Origin: Monosporascus cannonballus
Lineage: Eukaryota > Ascomycota > Sordariomycetes > Xylariales
DNA: 64,000 bases
Direction of reading: 5' to 3'
Assembly: GCA_004154925.1 (NCBI GenBank)
Contig: QJNS01000005.1
Location: forward strand, 558,001 to 622,000
A model generated the notes under the pieces. That model was given only the letters and a program-made list of their open reading frames with translations, did not search any database and was not told the DNA's origin. This document shows, piece after piece, positions 1-10,922 of the stretch. Both the position numbers and the translations under genes were made by a program. Position 1 is the stretch's first letter, and the number at the start of each line of letters is the position of its first letter.

Positions 1-1653
1 TCCCCCTCCTCGTACTCGTACTCCTCCTCGTCGTCATACTCCCCCTCCCCTCCCTCGCCATGGGAGTCGAACGTCTCCTCCTTCTCCCTCAGTTCCGCCT
101 CGAGGTCGGCCCTCCAATCGGCCAGGCAGCGCTCGATCTGCAGGACCTGGTTCCTGAAGGCCTTCTTGCCGGCCTTGCTCTCCTTCTCGGCCAGTAGGAT
201 CTCCTCGACGATCCCCAGCCTGTCGGCGCGAGGCAGGAGGATATCCCACTGCTTGTTGTCGCGGGCCACCACATCCGCGACAGTGGCCAGCCGCTGCGAG
301 AACGGAACGCCCTTCCGGTCCACCTCTGCCCGGACAACCTCGGCACAGAAGACGCGGGAGTGACCGTCGGCGGCACGGCGGCGGTCGGCGACGGAAAACA
401 GGGGCAAAGGACCCAGAGCCTCGCCTCCGGCGGTCAGGACCCACTGGCACAGAACCTCCATCCGCTGTTCGGGGTCGGTGCAACCCGCGACGGCCTTTTG
501 CGCCACCTTCGGTGCCAGCTGCCACATCACCCGCCTCTGGGCGTCCAGCAGGAGCAACCTCCTCTGGCGCTCACCCTCCATCCTCTCCGCCTCGGCGCGC
601 TCCGCCTCCTCCTGCGCCTTCACCTCCGCCAGCCTCTTCTGGATGCGCACGTACAGCGATGCCACGCTCAGCATGGCCGGTAGGCGGCCGGCCAGGCGCG
701 CCTCGAGCCGCTGTTCGATGTCCACCGTCTCGCCCCGGAGCCACATGTCGAGCAACTCCAGGCACGCGTGCCAGGCCGGCAACATCTGCTGGCAACATCT
801 GCTGGCGCTTGAAGTAGATGTGGTCCGGCTCCCGGCACCGCTGCGACCAGTCCAGGAAGCACACCTCGCCCCAGGTGCCATCGGCGCGGCGGCGGTACCT
901 CACCGAAAAGATAATGTCCAGACCCGGACCGCCCAACAGCTTCGAAACCCGGCACAGCTTCTCGTCAAGAAGGTCGGGGCTGGCCACGCAAAGACCGAAG
1001 TTTACCGCCCGCGGAAATACAAACTCGAACGGGCCGCAGGAATCGAAATACTTCCTGCCCGGGAGCAGGTCAGCGAACATCGCGGCCCTGGCCTCCACCG
1101 CGTTGTGGTCCTCGGCCTTCGGATATATATAATCCTCCTCAGCCTCGGCGGGATGGCCGCCGGCTTTCCCAACGGCCTCCTCCTCCTCCTTCTCCTTCCC
1201 CTTGTCATCGTCCTCGTCCCCGCCCTTCTCTTCCTCCGCCTTCTTCTTGGCCTCGTACCAAGCTTCCAGATATTGGAAGCTGTACGGCCTCCCATAATAC
1301 TTGGGCTCCGGCCACTTCTGGAGATCGAATGTCCCTGCCCCAACTGCGCACAAAATTGATTAGCATGGTGTCATCATTTATATGGTCAGAGAGACAGAGA
1401 GACAGAGATTGAAAGCTGATGTCATGTTTCACTTACACTTCATCATCCAAACGGTCGACAGGGCCCACCATAACCCTGGCCAGCCTCACCTCCACCACCG
1501 GGATCATCTCCTCCATCTCCTTAGCCGAACCTTTAACGCGGCCCAAGGCCAAGGCCAAAACCTCCTCCTGTCGTTTCTGCTCCTCAGGGAGCAGCCCAAC
1601 GCGTACCTCTTCCTCCTCGCGCATCTTCTGCTCACTCGCCAATTTCTCTAGTC
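1..1653 (-). pseudogene. Lineage-specific charged/coiled-coil protein, frameshifted, 3' end outside window
   Basis: No family recognised. A minus-strand reading frame runs from about 1343 down to 806 and contains a KWPEPKYYGRPYSF stretch, a Glu/Lys/Asp-rich segment and then a folded-looking part. At 780-805 an exact 13-bp tandem duplication throws it out of frame. If one copy is ignored, the frame continues without a stop to position 1, through Glu/Arg-rich helical sequence with WHACLELLDMWL and an acidic Glu/Asp/Tyr tail. An upstream charged exon (about 1653-1437) begins after a CTAG acceptor and ends near a GTAAGT donor at 1436. The next acceptor (GCGCAG) ends at 1344, but the phases do not match cleanly, so this intron is tentative. 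The true start is not visible. It lies beside three other orphan genes. The frameshift could be real decay or a strain allele. Confidence 0.55.
780..805. repeat. Exact 13-bp tandem duplication causing a frameshift
   Basis: The 13-mer caacatctgctgg occurs twice back to back (780-792 and 793-805). Thirteen is not a multiple of three, so the minus-strand reading frame shifts here. With one copy the two open halves join without a stop. Confidence 0.9.
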
Positions 1654-2270
1654 GTAATGAAGTAAAAAGGGGGGAGAACACGAAACTGCTTGGAAAAATG
1701 CGGATGCGGTTGCGGATTTTGATGCGGTTCGACGTTATAGGTGAAAAGATTTCCAGGAATTTTGAAATCTGGGGAGGTATTGATTTTCAATCTCGTGGGC
1801 GTGTGGGCGGATTGGTTGCTACCCGTTTCTGACTGAAAATGACAGGGCAGCCAAGTTTCATGCTTAGCATCAGCTTTTTCACTATCCACTTGTTGTCTAC
1901 GTATGGCAACGCCTTCTCTATGTACAACACTCCGCCTCTTTTTTCAAGCCGATTTCCTGACGTACTACTATTGGCCCCCTCCCAAGATCGCCAGGAACAG
2001 TTCAAGGATGACAATGGATTAAGGACATATTGCCGGACAGGCTGCGCCTAAGTCCGTCGAAACCGTGAGGGATCTTATATATGGGAATCACATAGGAACA
2101 CTACAGACGAAAGCAACTCCATGTTCGGTTATGCAAAATGGGCAAAGATGTAATTGTATTATACGTAGACATATTGAACAGCGTCCAAACCCCTCCTGTC
2201 CTGCTTCCGTTCCATTTCCGGTTGAACATCCGCCGCCCACGCCTAGGAGTCCCCTATACCTAACGCCCCC
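1654..2270. other. Intergenic or 5' leader region
   Basis: No convincing gene is seen. The segment probably holds the 5' part or promoter of the minus-strand gene at 1-1653 and the 3' flank of the gene ending at 2271. Short open frames here lack coding character. Confidence 0.4.
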
Positions 2271-3704
2271 CTACGACCCAGTCCCGTAACGAGATGTACC
2301 AAGACGCCTCTTAGCGACGTCCTCGTCCGTATCCACGGAAACCCCACGACCTCTATAAAGACCCCTCCCGCGCGCCGCCTGACTTCCACTCGCTCCCCGG
2401 GTAACCGCGTGGCGACTGAGATTTCCGACGGCCCCTCTCGACGGACCACGCGGCGTATTAGGAGGCAGATGGCGCTGGGCCAGGTCCTCACCTTGCGTTC
2501 TCGGTCCTGGAGGAATCCCTGTCCGACCTCGATCTGGCCTCTCCGCTTGTCTCATGTCACCTGCCGGGACGTCGGTCCCGTTGTTGGGTCCGACCGCGGA
2601 AGTCGACGCCGGCTTCAACGTCCCCTTCATAGCCCTGTACTTCCTCTCCAAGTGCGGCTGCCTGTACGCCAGCTCCTGCGTGGCGGCGCCGCCGCTATCC
2701 CTGTCCGGAGCGAGAACATAATACAGCATGGCCTCCCCCTCGCCGACCCGGAACTCCGCGTCCGTGTAGACGCCCGTGATCGGCATGGGGAGGGCATCGC
2801 CGGCCACCGTCCAGAGCCTAAACCTGTCCAGTCTATCGCGCGAGGTCTTGGCGGAGCTCACGCGCAGCTGTACCGCCATGACGAGGTTGTAAAAGCACTT
2901 CGACTCCGTGTCCACCTCCCACCTCTTGTGCTCGTCGTCCTCAGGGTTGGCCACGTACTGCGTAAACGAGACCTGCGCGAGGTCGCGGTAGGCTTTCACG
3001 ACGCCGTCGCGGGGCGTGTAGTGCACCCGGATGACGGGCGGGCGGTTCGGCCTTAGCATGTACGACTGCTGCCCGTCTCCGAACACTCCGAAGAGGTCCG
3101 AGATGGCCGCTCCCAAATCACCCGTCCCGTCGTACCTAATCAAGCTCCTCCTCGCCAGATCCTCCAGGTCATGAACCCTTACCGCGTTCCAGGGCGTACT
3201 GCCGTCCCGACCCCGCGTTAAGACGACCGGCGCGTAGAGCAAGAACTCGTCGCGCTTCCGGATCGTCTTGTACATCTCGTCGGATTCCATGAGCACCATA
3301 AACGACGCGTCCCGCTCCTCGGCCGGCTCGCCCAACATCGACCCGAGAACCTCCCAACGCGCGACATCGAGCTGCCGGAAGAACTGGGAGCGGTAATCCA
3401 TCCATGCCAGTCTCAACAGCGGATTCTGAACCTCCTCTTCCTCTATCTCCTTCCTCCTCTCTTCGTCCGCGCAGTCGGGACCGCCGTGTAACTGGAAGCC
3501 GATATGCGCGCTCAAGTACCGCAGCGCCGTGAGAGCGACGTCCAGGCCGTTAGCGTCGGGGATAGGGGCCGACCCGACGCTCTTCAATATGTCGTCGGGG
3601 AGATTCTTCTTCGACAATCTGGGCATATATTGCCTCGTTAGGAGGGAGTACACAGCCGCTTCGCTGCCGCGGTACACCGCCCGAATATCCTCCAACTCGT
3701 CCAT
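2271..3704 (-). CDS. Lineage-specific protein of unknown function, 477 aa
   Basis: An intact single-exon frame on the minus strand; no family recognised. The first in-frame ATG (3704) opens MDELEDIRAVYRGSEAAVY. The frame stays open for another 26 codons upstream to a TAA, and a TTACAG sequence just upstream could be a splice acceptor, so an extra 5' exon is possible. Roughly residues 1-360 look globular, with many Trp/Tyr/Arg residues (for example DYRSQFFRQLDVARWEVLGS). Residues from about 370 to the end are Arg/Gly/Pro/Thr-rich and look disordered, including an RGRGLYRGRG tract that resembles RGG-type nucleic-acid-binding tails. No signal peptide or membrane segment is seen. Its neighbours are the other orphan genes of this block. 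That it is a real gene is likely from its length and composition; its function is unknown. Confidence 0.7.
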   Translation of the reverse strand: MDELEDIRAVYRGSEAAVYSLLTRQYMPRLSKKNLPDDILKSVGSAPIPDANGLDVALTALRYLSAHIGFQLHGGPDCADEERRKEIEEEEVQNPLLRLAWMDYRSQFFRQLDVARWEVLGSMLGEPAEERDASFMVLMESDEMYKTIRKRDEFLLYAPVVLTRGRDGSTPWNAVRVHDLEDLARRSLIRYDGTGDLGAAISDLFGVFGDGQQSYMLRPNRPPVIRVHYTPRDGVVKAYRDLAQVSFTQYVANPEDDEHKRWEVDTESKCFYNLVMAVQLRVSSAKTSRDRLDRFRLWTVAGDALPMPITGVYTDAEFRVGEGEAMLYYVLAPDRDSGGAATQELAYRQPHLERKYRAMKGTLKPASTSAVGPNNGTDVPAGDMRQAERPDRGRTGIPPGPRTQGEDLAQRHLPPNTPRGPSRGAVGNLSRHAVTRGASGSQAARGRGLYRGRGVSVDTDEDVAKRRLGTSRYGTGS

Positions 3705-4472
3705 CGCCTTCTTTCTCGGCGCCTTATCCGCCGTTTTGTCTGTAATATCCTGCGCCACCTTCGGTGCGTGGGCTTGCGTCGCTTAATCCTTAACACGTAT
3801 GCAATAGTGTGTCGAAGTGCGGGTCCGTAATAAACTGCCTTGCGGATATGTCGAGTTCAGGATGCTAAAATGTTCAGAGGAACTAATAAAGGCGTATGTG
3901 GCTCTGTTAATTTCGGCAAGGATGGTGAACAACAAGGAACTCTCGCCCCTCATCTCTCGTCTCGCTCACCTTGGTTACAATCTCAACACAAATATGCTCG
4001 GGCTAACGGGCATACGATTACAGCGTTACAACTCCTTATCAGGCTTACAAGCTATAAACCCACCCCTGTATTAGGAAACTGGGCACTCAAATTGGGATGA
4101 TGGGAATACGAAATAATAAGGGGGTCCCAGTACTGCGTAAGTTGGTGGGCAGTTGAACGCTTTTATCAGGGGGTCGTACGTGATATCGTTTTACAGCTGG
4201 CAGTAATTATTACGTTCTAGCACGAGTAGATCGTCCGGTGACCTTTGTGACAGGGCGGGAGTTGAATACCAGGTGCTCTTACGGTCAACAACAACAACTA
4301 CAACAAACCAAAAAAGAGAGAGAGACAATTGGAATCATGGCCCGCACTCCTACGCTTCCAAGCTAAACGCCTCCTCCTATCACACCAACCACATCCGCAA
4401 CCTTATCAAATAACCAGCTCCTAGTTCACTGGGAAAAGAAAAGGCTTATTCAACTCTTAGCAAAAATCTGAT
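3705..4472. other. Intergenic, probable divergent promoter
   Basis: This lies between the divergent orphan genes at 2271-3704 (-) and 4473-6204 (+). Short open frames at 3817-4100 have no coding character. It includes a short purine-rich tract (aaaaaagagagagaga) near 4310. Confidence 0.4.
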
Positions 4473-6204
4473 ATGCGCAGCACAAGATCGAGAAGTGCCG
4501 CTGTTAGAGGTGGCAGCGGTGATGGTGGTGCTAGTGGTAGTCGTGGTGCTGACCCGCCACGAACACGGAAGCGAGGGCGTCGGGAAAATGAAGATGAGGA
4601 TGGGCGACAGGAACCCGAGCCCGATGCGGATCCCAATCTCGCCGCCGACGGCGACGACGATGACGACGACGAGGACAGCGAGGTGGGAGGCGGGAAAAAC
4701 GACAGAGAGGATCTAAAAATACCAAGACCAAGGCCAAGGGCAAAGGAAAGAGAAAGAGGGTTCAGATCCAGGAGGACGTCGCCGACGACGCTATCTCGGC
4801 CGAGTTCCCCGCCGTCAGCCTCGAGGAACTGGCGGAGCGCCTACCCAAGGCGGAGGATAGCTTAGACGATATCTGGACGGCCGAGAAGGAGGAGGAACTG
4901 CAGGCGTCGCTGGTAGACGACGCGTACTACCAGTACGCCATGAACAAGGGCCCCCCTAAAACCGACCGTCGCTATTGGACCATGTGGAGGAAGGTATGTC
5001 GGATGGTGAAGTGCTTCCCGACAGACATTATAGGCGCCAAGCAGGACCTGAGATACGCCCAGTCGACGGCAGTGCTGCGGCAGGGGTTCGGGGGCACCAC
5101 ATTTGAGGGGGCGACCATCTCCGACCCGAACTGGAGCTGGAGGTTCGCGGAGCCGCTGTCGGCGCTGGCCCTGGGCTCGCCGTGCAGGGACAACGTCGAC
5201 CTGTTGGCGTTCTTTGTCAGGTACGCGGTGGCCTGCCGGACCAACGACCGCAGGCGGTATCGCACGAGGACGCGCAACATCCCCTGCGTGTTCCTGCGCG
5301 AGTTAGCGGCGCTCGTGGCTAGGACGGACGGGAACGATCCGATGGTGGAACTGCACGCGGGCCTCAGGAGGAAGTGGACGGCTGGCGGCCGCCACATCCC
5401 CGACTCCTCGGAGGTTTTGTTGGAGATCGAGCAACGGAGCTGGGACGCTTCGGTGCCGGAGCGCCGCGCCGGCGAGGACGAGGAGAGCTTTGCGCTGTAT
5501 TCGGTGTTGACGGAGGACCTCACCTCTGTCCTCGAGGCTTTCAAGAACACCAGGCACAAGGGGTTACGGATGTACCCGGATCCGCAAGAGAGCGCGGCGG
5601 TCCTGTGGAACGCCGTGGAGCGCGACGACCTGGGCAGGTTGTCGCTACAGGACTGGAATGTTCTTCGGGGTCCGCTGATCGTGGAGGAGATGCGCTTCCT
5701 AAGGAAGCGCAGGCTCTCGGAACAGCCGGGACTAGCCGGGCCGGAAGAGGGGGCGGAGGAGGAGCAGGACGCCGGGGCCCACCAGGAGGTCTCTCGCAAG
5801 ACGATGCCGAGGGGCACGGCGGGGCTGATAATGATGAGGGCTTCGTCGGAGAATACGGCGCGGATGAACTACCAGAAGGGGGGAACCCGTCGGGTTTTTC
5901 GCTTCCTCTGCCTGATATAGGGGGCCTGCCTAAGGAGAAGTCGCTCGCCGACTACCCAACGATCGAGCTGTACGACCCGGAGGACTTGCGATTTGGGCAC
6001 AGGTCGAATCGGGTTCACCACTTGACGGTGCCGCAGGTACCCGTCATGGTCGGAGCGGCCCCGGCTGCCGGGGGGAACCCGTTAGCCTGGCTGGACGGTG
6101 TGAGGAGTCGGAGCGGCAGCGGCGGCGTCGGCAGCTTGGCCTCGGCATTAAGGGCCAACCTGTCGACTGCCTGGTCGGAGAGGTTATATACGAAAGAGAC
6201 ATAG
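4473..6204 (+). pseudogene. Lineage-specific protein of unknown function, two frame switches
   Basis: No family recognised. Coding character moves through three frames. From ATG 4473 the first frame encodes a basic then acidic, low-complexity N-terminus with a run of six Asp. A second frame carries a Lys-rich patch, then a long globular part (WTMWRKVCRMVKCFPTD, then NWSWRFAEPLSALALGSP) up to about 5790. A third frame carries an acidic C-terminus from about 5800 to the stop at 6202-6204. The switches fall near 4685-4715 and 5785-5820. No GT-AG intron of normal length fits either place. If both indels were repaired the product would be about 575 aa. Either the gene is decaying or the sequence has single-base errors. 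The uninterrupted middle frame (ATG 4940 to 5920) would give only 326 aa. Confidence 0.5.
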
Positions 6205-6791
6205 GAGGCCTCGAGAGGGACGGGGGTGGGGGAGCAGACGTGGGTGACGCCCTGGGAATAGACGAATAGCCAATAGACGGGCTATTCGTGTCTGCCAAAC
6301 TATGCTTCATAGGTTTTATAAGTTTTCGGTAACGTGTGATATCCTAGCAATCGCGAATAGATTCTTTTAGCTTGGTGCGATTAGGTAATAAATCGGTTTA
6401 ACACGTTCGGGATGCCCTCAAACAGAGCTAGATCTCGGAGGGGTTTACCGTGCAGACGCAATTTCGGATTCCTTGGGTTTGCGGTTCCGCACTTGGAAAC
6501 CGGACATTGCTGGAGCAGAGCTGGCGGACGCAGAATTCTGAGGGAGTATAGTAGCGTGCTATGGTGATTGCCGAGGGCGGTTTGATGTACTCGTCAACTT
6601 GATACATTAACGTAGATGACGCCATTATTTCTGGCGAGACGCCGAGACTTACTGTACTCTTTTGCGTTGCCTAACATGTTGTCTATTTCAATGGAACAAA
6701 GGAGATACTTGCCCATCTTGGCAAGGGGGGACATGTTTAGTCTTTGACGTTGGTTGGGGGGGGGGGGGGGGGGGGGGGGGGNNNNNNNNNN

Positions 6792-6855
<64 letters not shown>

Positions 6856-7222
6856 CGGAGGGCAAAATAAGCCTGAGATTCCGCAATACTCGAGGCGTTC
6901 CGCCCCCTTTGAGAAATACCGCCAACCGAGTCGATAAAAGGCCTTTATTTTCAGCGAAGTAGAGCATGGTCGGGGGGCCGAGACAGTGGTTCGGATGGAA
7001 TTAATACCGCTACCGGGGCAGACAATAAAGCCTCAGATAGGACGTTCGAGACATAAGTAACTTTCTCGATCCGAAAATACCGGCCCTTAAACCATTTTCT
7101 ATGTAAGAAAAGATTTCCCCGCGCTAATACTGCGGAGAATCGCATGTAAAGTGCTGCTACCTTCGCTGTCGCCGTCGCCCTGATACTGTATGCGGGGATA
7201 AGGAGGGGGTTAACACGGCGTA
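6205..7222. other. Intergenic region containing an assembly gap
   Basis: No gene is seen. Apart from the homopolymer-flanked gap at 6756-6854 there is only unremarkable sequence. Open frames across the gap are artefacts of poly-G and poly-C. Confidence 0.6.
6756..6854. other. Assembly gap between a G homopolymer and a C homopolymer
   Basis: Twenty-six G (6756-6781), ten N (6782-6791) and 63 C (6792-6854) stand in a row. Two contig ends consisting of homopolymer were probably joined by a scaffolder. The order and orientation of the DNA on either side therefore rest on scaffolding, not on continuous sequence. Confidence 0.95.
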
Positions 7223-7412
7223 TGCCAGAGAAAAGTACAGAGAGAAAGGCAGAAGGAGCCTAGCAGGTAGTTCGTAGTATGGGTAATGAATAGATGACCA
7301 TTAACGCCTGCCTCTTTCTAACTACTCGGGGGCGAACCCCCCTACACAAACCCGACCCTAACTGGAGGGGCGCTGGAGCCCAGAAAAGGGGGTCGCACCT
7401 TGGCACCTGAAA
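7223..7412 (+). repeat. Degraded solo LTR, relative of 28059-28263
   Basis: About 190 bp aligns along its length with 28059-28263. Shared blocks include gtagtatgggta, ctaactactcgggggcga and cgcaccttggcacctga. The ends are TGCCAG and CCTGAAA, against the intact TGTCAGG and CCTGACA of the other copy. Flanking pentamers differ (gcgta and gataa), so the target duplication has decayed. No internal retroelement sequence is next to it. Confidence 0.75.
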
Positions 7413-7838
7413 GATAAGCCGTCGCTCTACAGATTCCGTTCCACGACCCGTCTGGGCTTTGGGTATCGGGCGTTTGGATTAGGCGGTGCAGTTAAAATTG
7501 GAGGAACGTGTCAAGGATAGGTCAAATACCCGTTAAATTCCATACTAAGTAACCAGCCTGTAGCTGGGAAGGACTACACATCTATACACAAGTAGTGTAG
7601 GGCGCCGATGCCCCTATTCTAACAAGGACAGCCCCCATCCAGCTCCTATAAACTCATCTGCCCTTACACCCGTCTACCCCTTCTCAGTTTATAAACCGGA
7701 CTGCCATCTACCTCCTTAAAGATAGCTTCTTCCGCTCCTCCATGCAGTTTCCCACAACAGCTCCTCCGCTGGTCTGTTACTCTTACACGTCATGCTAACC
7801 AGGATTACGAGATGGCTGTACAGTCCTCTTTACCCACT
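7413..7838. other. Intergenic
   Basis: This is the 3' flank of the coiled-coil gene, with the pyrimidine-rich stretch 7615-7790. No gene is seen. Confidence 0.4.
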
Positions 7839-9269
7839 CTACGAGTCGCCAACGACGCGGAAAATTACGGTATTGCGCACGGAACTCTCGTCGGGCTTCG
7901 CACGCCGCACCTGAACGCAGGGCCGGCCTTCCTCCGCGTGCATCCGGCACTCGCCGTCGTCCGCGATTTCGACCTCCACGTATTCGTGACCGTCTCGGAC
8001 CAGCTGGTCGAAGCAGTACCACTTATTACCGGGGTCGTCGCGCACGAACAACTCCAGATTCCAACTGGCGACTTCCTCGAACGACGTCTCTACCAGCCTC
8101 GTCAGCACCTGCTCCAGAGTGAGAGGCGTGTCCGGCACGATAACGGGGTGGACTTCGTAAAGAAGCCGGGCCGCGTCCTTGACCCGGCTCTCCCAGTTCC
8201 ACATCGCCTTCCGCGTTTCCCGGTCTACGTCCTCCGCGTCGTCGTACGCCCGACGCTTCCGGCCGGCCATCCTCCGCTTGGAAGAGCTTCCCGAATCGCC
8301 CCGTTGGCCCTCTTGTTCCATCCTGTTCATCCGGGACTGCATGGTTGCCAACGACTCTTGCAGCTGCTGGATCTCCTCCTCCTTGCCTCGGAGCTCGGTT
8401 TCCTTATTACGGAGGTCGGTCTTTCCGGAATCGATCTCGTTCCTCGCCGCCTTCAAACCGTTCCGGATTTCTTCCGTGTTTTTCCCCTTATCCACAAGCT
8501 CCCGGAGCGATTTCTGCGAGTCCAGTAGGAGCCCTTGGTTACCTAGCGATAATGGCAGACCTGTACAGTTAGCTATTTCTGCTATAAGCCACTTATCTGC
8601 GCGGTTCCTCTCGTCGCCGGCCCGTGTGACCAGTTCTTTCTGGTGCCTCAGCTCGGTCTCCAGCTGCGGCACCTTGGACAACTGCGCTCTGGCCTCGGCC
8701 AGCTCCTCTTCCAGGCGCTTGACCCGGTCGTTCGCGTTTCTCAGGTCGCTCTCCAGCTCGGCCACCCTGGCTTCGTTATCCCCCCTGGCGGTCAGCGCCT
8801 TGTCCACCAGCTCGTTCGTAGAGAGGCTCAGACCCGACACCAGCTTTTCGAGCTGAACGTCGGACCGGGCGAGCTGCTCCTCGGCCATTTTCACCGTCTC
8901 CTTTCTCGTAGCCGTAACCAGGCGCTCCAGCTCCTTGCGCGTCTCATCCGAGAGCGCCTCCAGTCTGCCTCCCTCCTTAAGCTGCGCCCTCTCCACCTGC
9001 TGCAGCTCGCACCTCTCGGCCCTCAGCCTCTCCTCTTCGGCCGAGAGCGATCGCCGATCCTTCGCCAGTTCTTCGAACTCGTCCGATATCCCCGAGAGCT
9101 TGACACAGAGGAATTCCATGCGGTCGATCTTTAAGGTGGCCCGCTTGGCAAGCTCATGCTCGCCGTCCCTCTCAAGTCTCCCGCGCAGCCAATCCATCGA
9201 GTGCACTAGACCGGTCGCCGCACGGTGCAGCTCCGTGATCTGTCGTTGCCCCTGCTCCTGCTGCTCCAT
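7839..9269 (-). CDS. Long coiled-coil protein of unknown function, 476 aa
   Basis: An intact minus-strand frame. The ATG at 9269 (MEQQEQGQRQITELHRAA) is preferred because the sequence upstream, although open for another 100 codons, looks non-coding. Residues from about 1 to 320 are dominated by Glu, Leu, Arg, Lys and Ala in heptad-like order (for example ELESDLRNANDRVKRLEEEL), typical of a long parallel coiled coil. A short basic stretch (KRRMAGRKRRAYDD, near residue 340) could be a nuclear localisation signal. The last 120 residues look globular, with HPVIVPDTPLTLEQVLTRL and a Trp/Tyr/Cys-containing part. No membrane segment is seen and no family recognised. A tail-like structural or scaffold role is possible, but this is inference from shape alone. 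Confidence 0.75.
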   Translation of the reverse strand: MEQQEQGQRQITELHRAATGLVHSMDWLRGRLERDGEHELAKRATLKIDRMEFLCVKLSGISDEFEELAKDRRSLSAEEERLRAERCELQQVERAQLKEGGRLEALSDETRKELERLVTATRKETVKMAEEQLARSDVQLEKLVSGLSLSTNELVDKALTARGDNEARVAELESDLRNANDRVKRLEEELAEARAQLSKVPQLETELRHQKELVTRAGDERNRADKWLIAEIANCTGLPLSLGNQGLLLDSQKSLRELVDKGKNTEEIRNGLKAARNEIDSGKTDLRNKETELRGKEEEIQQLQESLATMQSRMNRMEQEGQRGDSGSSSKRRMAGRKRRAYDDAEDVDRETRKAMWNWESRVKDAARLLYEVHPVIVPDTPLTLEQVLTRLVETSFEEVASWNLELFVRDDPGNKWYCFDQLVRDGHEYVEVEIADDGECRMHAEEGRPCVQVRRAKPDESSVRNTVIFRVVGDS

Positions 9270-10922
9270 CTTGCCAGAACGCGATTTGAACTTTCGGGTG
9301 TCGATAACAATGAAGACGCGGAGGAGGATTTCTCTGATGTCTCGGGCCTGAAAATCATACCCCGCCCGATCTCGTCTCATAAACGCTGAGAAGCGCTCAT
9401 GACGGGAAGGAGCGAGTCGGAGGGGCGGAACTTGCCACCTAGTAGTCTCCCCCCGCCCCCGACACCTGCTACATCGCAAGGGAGAGCCGCTGATGAACCT
9501 CTCCGTAAGGCATCTACACATCATTACATCCCAAAGCCTTCGCACGCGTAAGCACTCTCGACCCCGTATCAATAAGGTGGCAGCCCTAAACTGTTACTAT
9601 GTAACACAACCCCGTAAACTGGATTGAGGCGAAGCCATTAGTTTAAGGCAATAAAAGCTTTAGAGAACTGCTGGAAAGATCCTTTTACTCGTTACAGGAC
9701 CGTTTAATACGTATCCCTCGCGCTTTAGAGGTATATGCTTTCTATAGGCGCTCTATGACCCCGGGTGTCGATTATGCACAGCGGAAATAGGAGCGCTTTC
9801 GGCGCTTGAATATAAATGTCAGCATGGAATATTTGTTATGATACTCAGGTTGGTGTAAGTTCTAGCAAATCGCTCTCTAATGCAAGATCGGGATTGGAAA
9901 TGGCTGAGGAGATGCTACGAAGCTCATACACGGTAGACGAGGGCAGGACAGTAACGGTGTTGTCAGCTTGGACAGGTTGAAAAGCGCGGTTTTTGAACTG
10001 GACCCCCTAATCACCTTAAAATTACGTTAGCAGGGACGATGGAATTAAGAACTTACCTCCTGATAACCTTGGTCAAGAAGCCTCTCTACCTTTCCAGCAA
10101 AGGGCAGATTAAGGACGAAGCGAGGCAGTGGCCACGAGCTTCCAAAGACAGGGCGATTGGCTTGCTTATGACAAAGCCTCCATGTGAACGTTGTTTCAAT
10201 AGCAAACAAAAGAATGAAGATCGAGAGGATCCACTAGACAGATGGGGCAACAAGTTCCAAGTTCATCATCTTCGCGCCGTTCACCATCATAGGCCTGGTG
10301 TTTGCTCCGGCCTTAGATATCAGCAATTTGATGCGCAAACTCAGAATACGGTCCCGGTCATATGGGCTACTAGGGGCAAGGGGCGGTCGGCTGGAAATCT
10401 CTTATTAAGGAAATGCTAACCCCCTAATTTTGTATGGGAAATGGCGGCGCGGCGGGGAAAAGGGGCGTTGATGGGGTGTTCGCCTTAGGTTGGTGCAGGC
10501 ATTAAGGGGGTATGGGTGAGTCACTTACAAGTTACTATGAAGATGACAGTTGTCAAAGTGCCTAGGGAAATTTAAATATAGCCGGAATAATAGGCCAACC
10601 AGCATGGTTAACTAGGGATCAGCCCCATCCAGGAGCAGCCTTGGCGCCTAAACTGGCACAGTACTATGTAATCTAGCCTCCCTAAGGTCAAATCAGTATA
10701 TTAAGAAGAAGCAGAGTAACGTGGTCGTAGAATTACCACGGTACGCTATAAGTTCCATGGGGTCGCCAAGCTATGCCAAGTTACGAACCCAGGGAGACCC
10801 GACCCATGTCCTAAGGAGTCCTTGAAGTGGTAATTGAGCTTAAACAACCTACTTTAACTACATGGGTCAGAGTAACATCATCCCGTAGACCCAATGCATA
10901 TCGAAACAAAATCACCTATGAC
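9270..10922. other. Intergenic, 1.65 kb without a supported gene
   Basis: This holds the upstream region of the coiled-coil gene and the 3' flank of the FAS1 gene. A 126-codon frame at 10039-10419 has no recognisable features. It may be a leftover of older sequence, but nothing supports annotating it. Confidence 0.4.

Noticed and set aside
498..515. A 17-nt string tgcgccaccttcggtgc shared with 3751-3767, both encoding APKVAQ on the minus strand
   Set aside because: Too short and isolated to show homology between the two orphan genes; probably chance in GC-rich coding DNA.
1002..1343. Arg-rich minus-strand frame
   Set aside because: Out-of-frame shadow of the acidic Glu/Lys segment of the orphan gene.
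6737..6967. Open frames of poly-Gly or poly-Pro across the gap
   Set aside because: They arise only from the G and C homopolymers beside the N run.
10039..10419. 126-codon frame starting at ATG 10039
   Set aside because: No domain, no codon or residue pattern of a real protein, no splice context.
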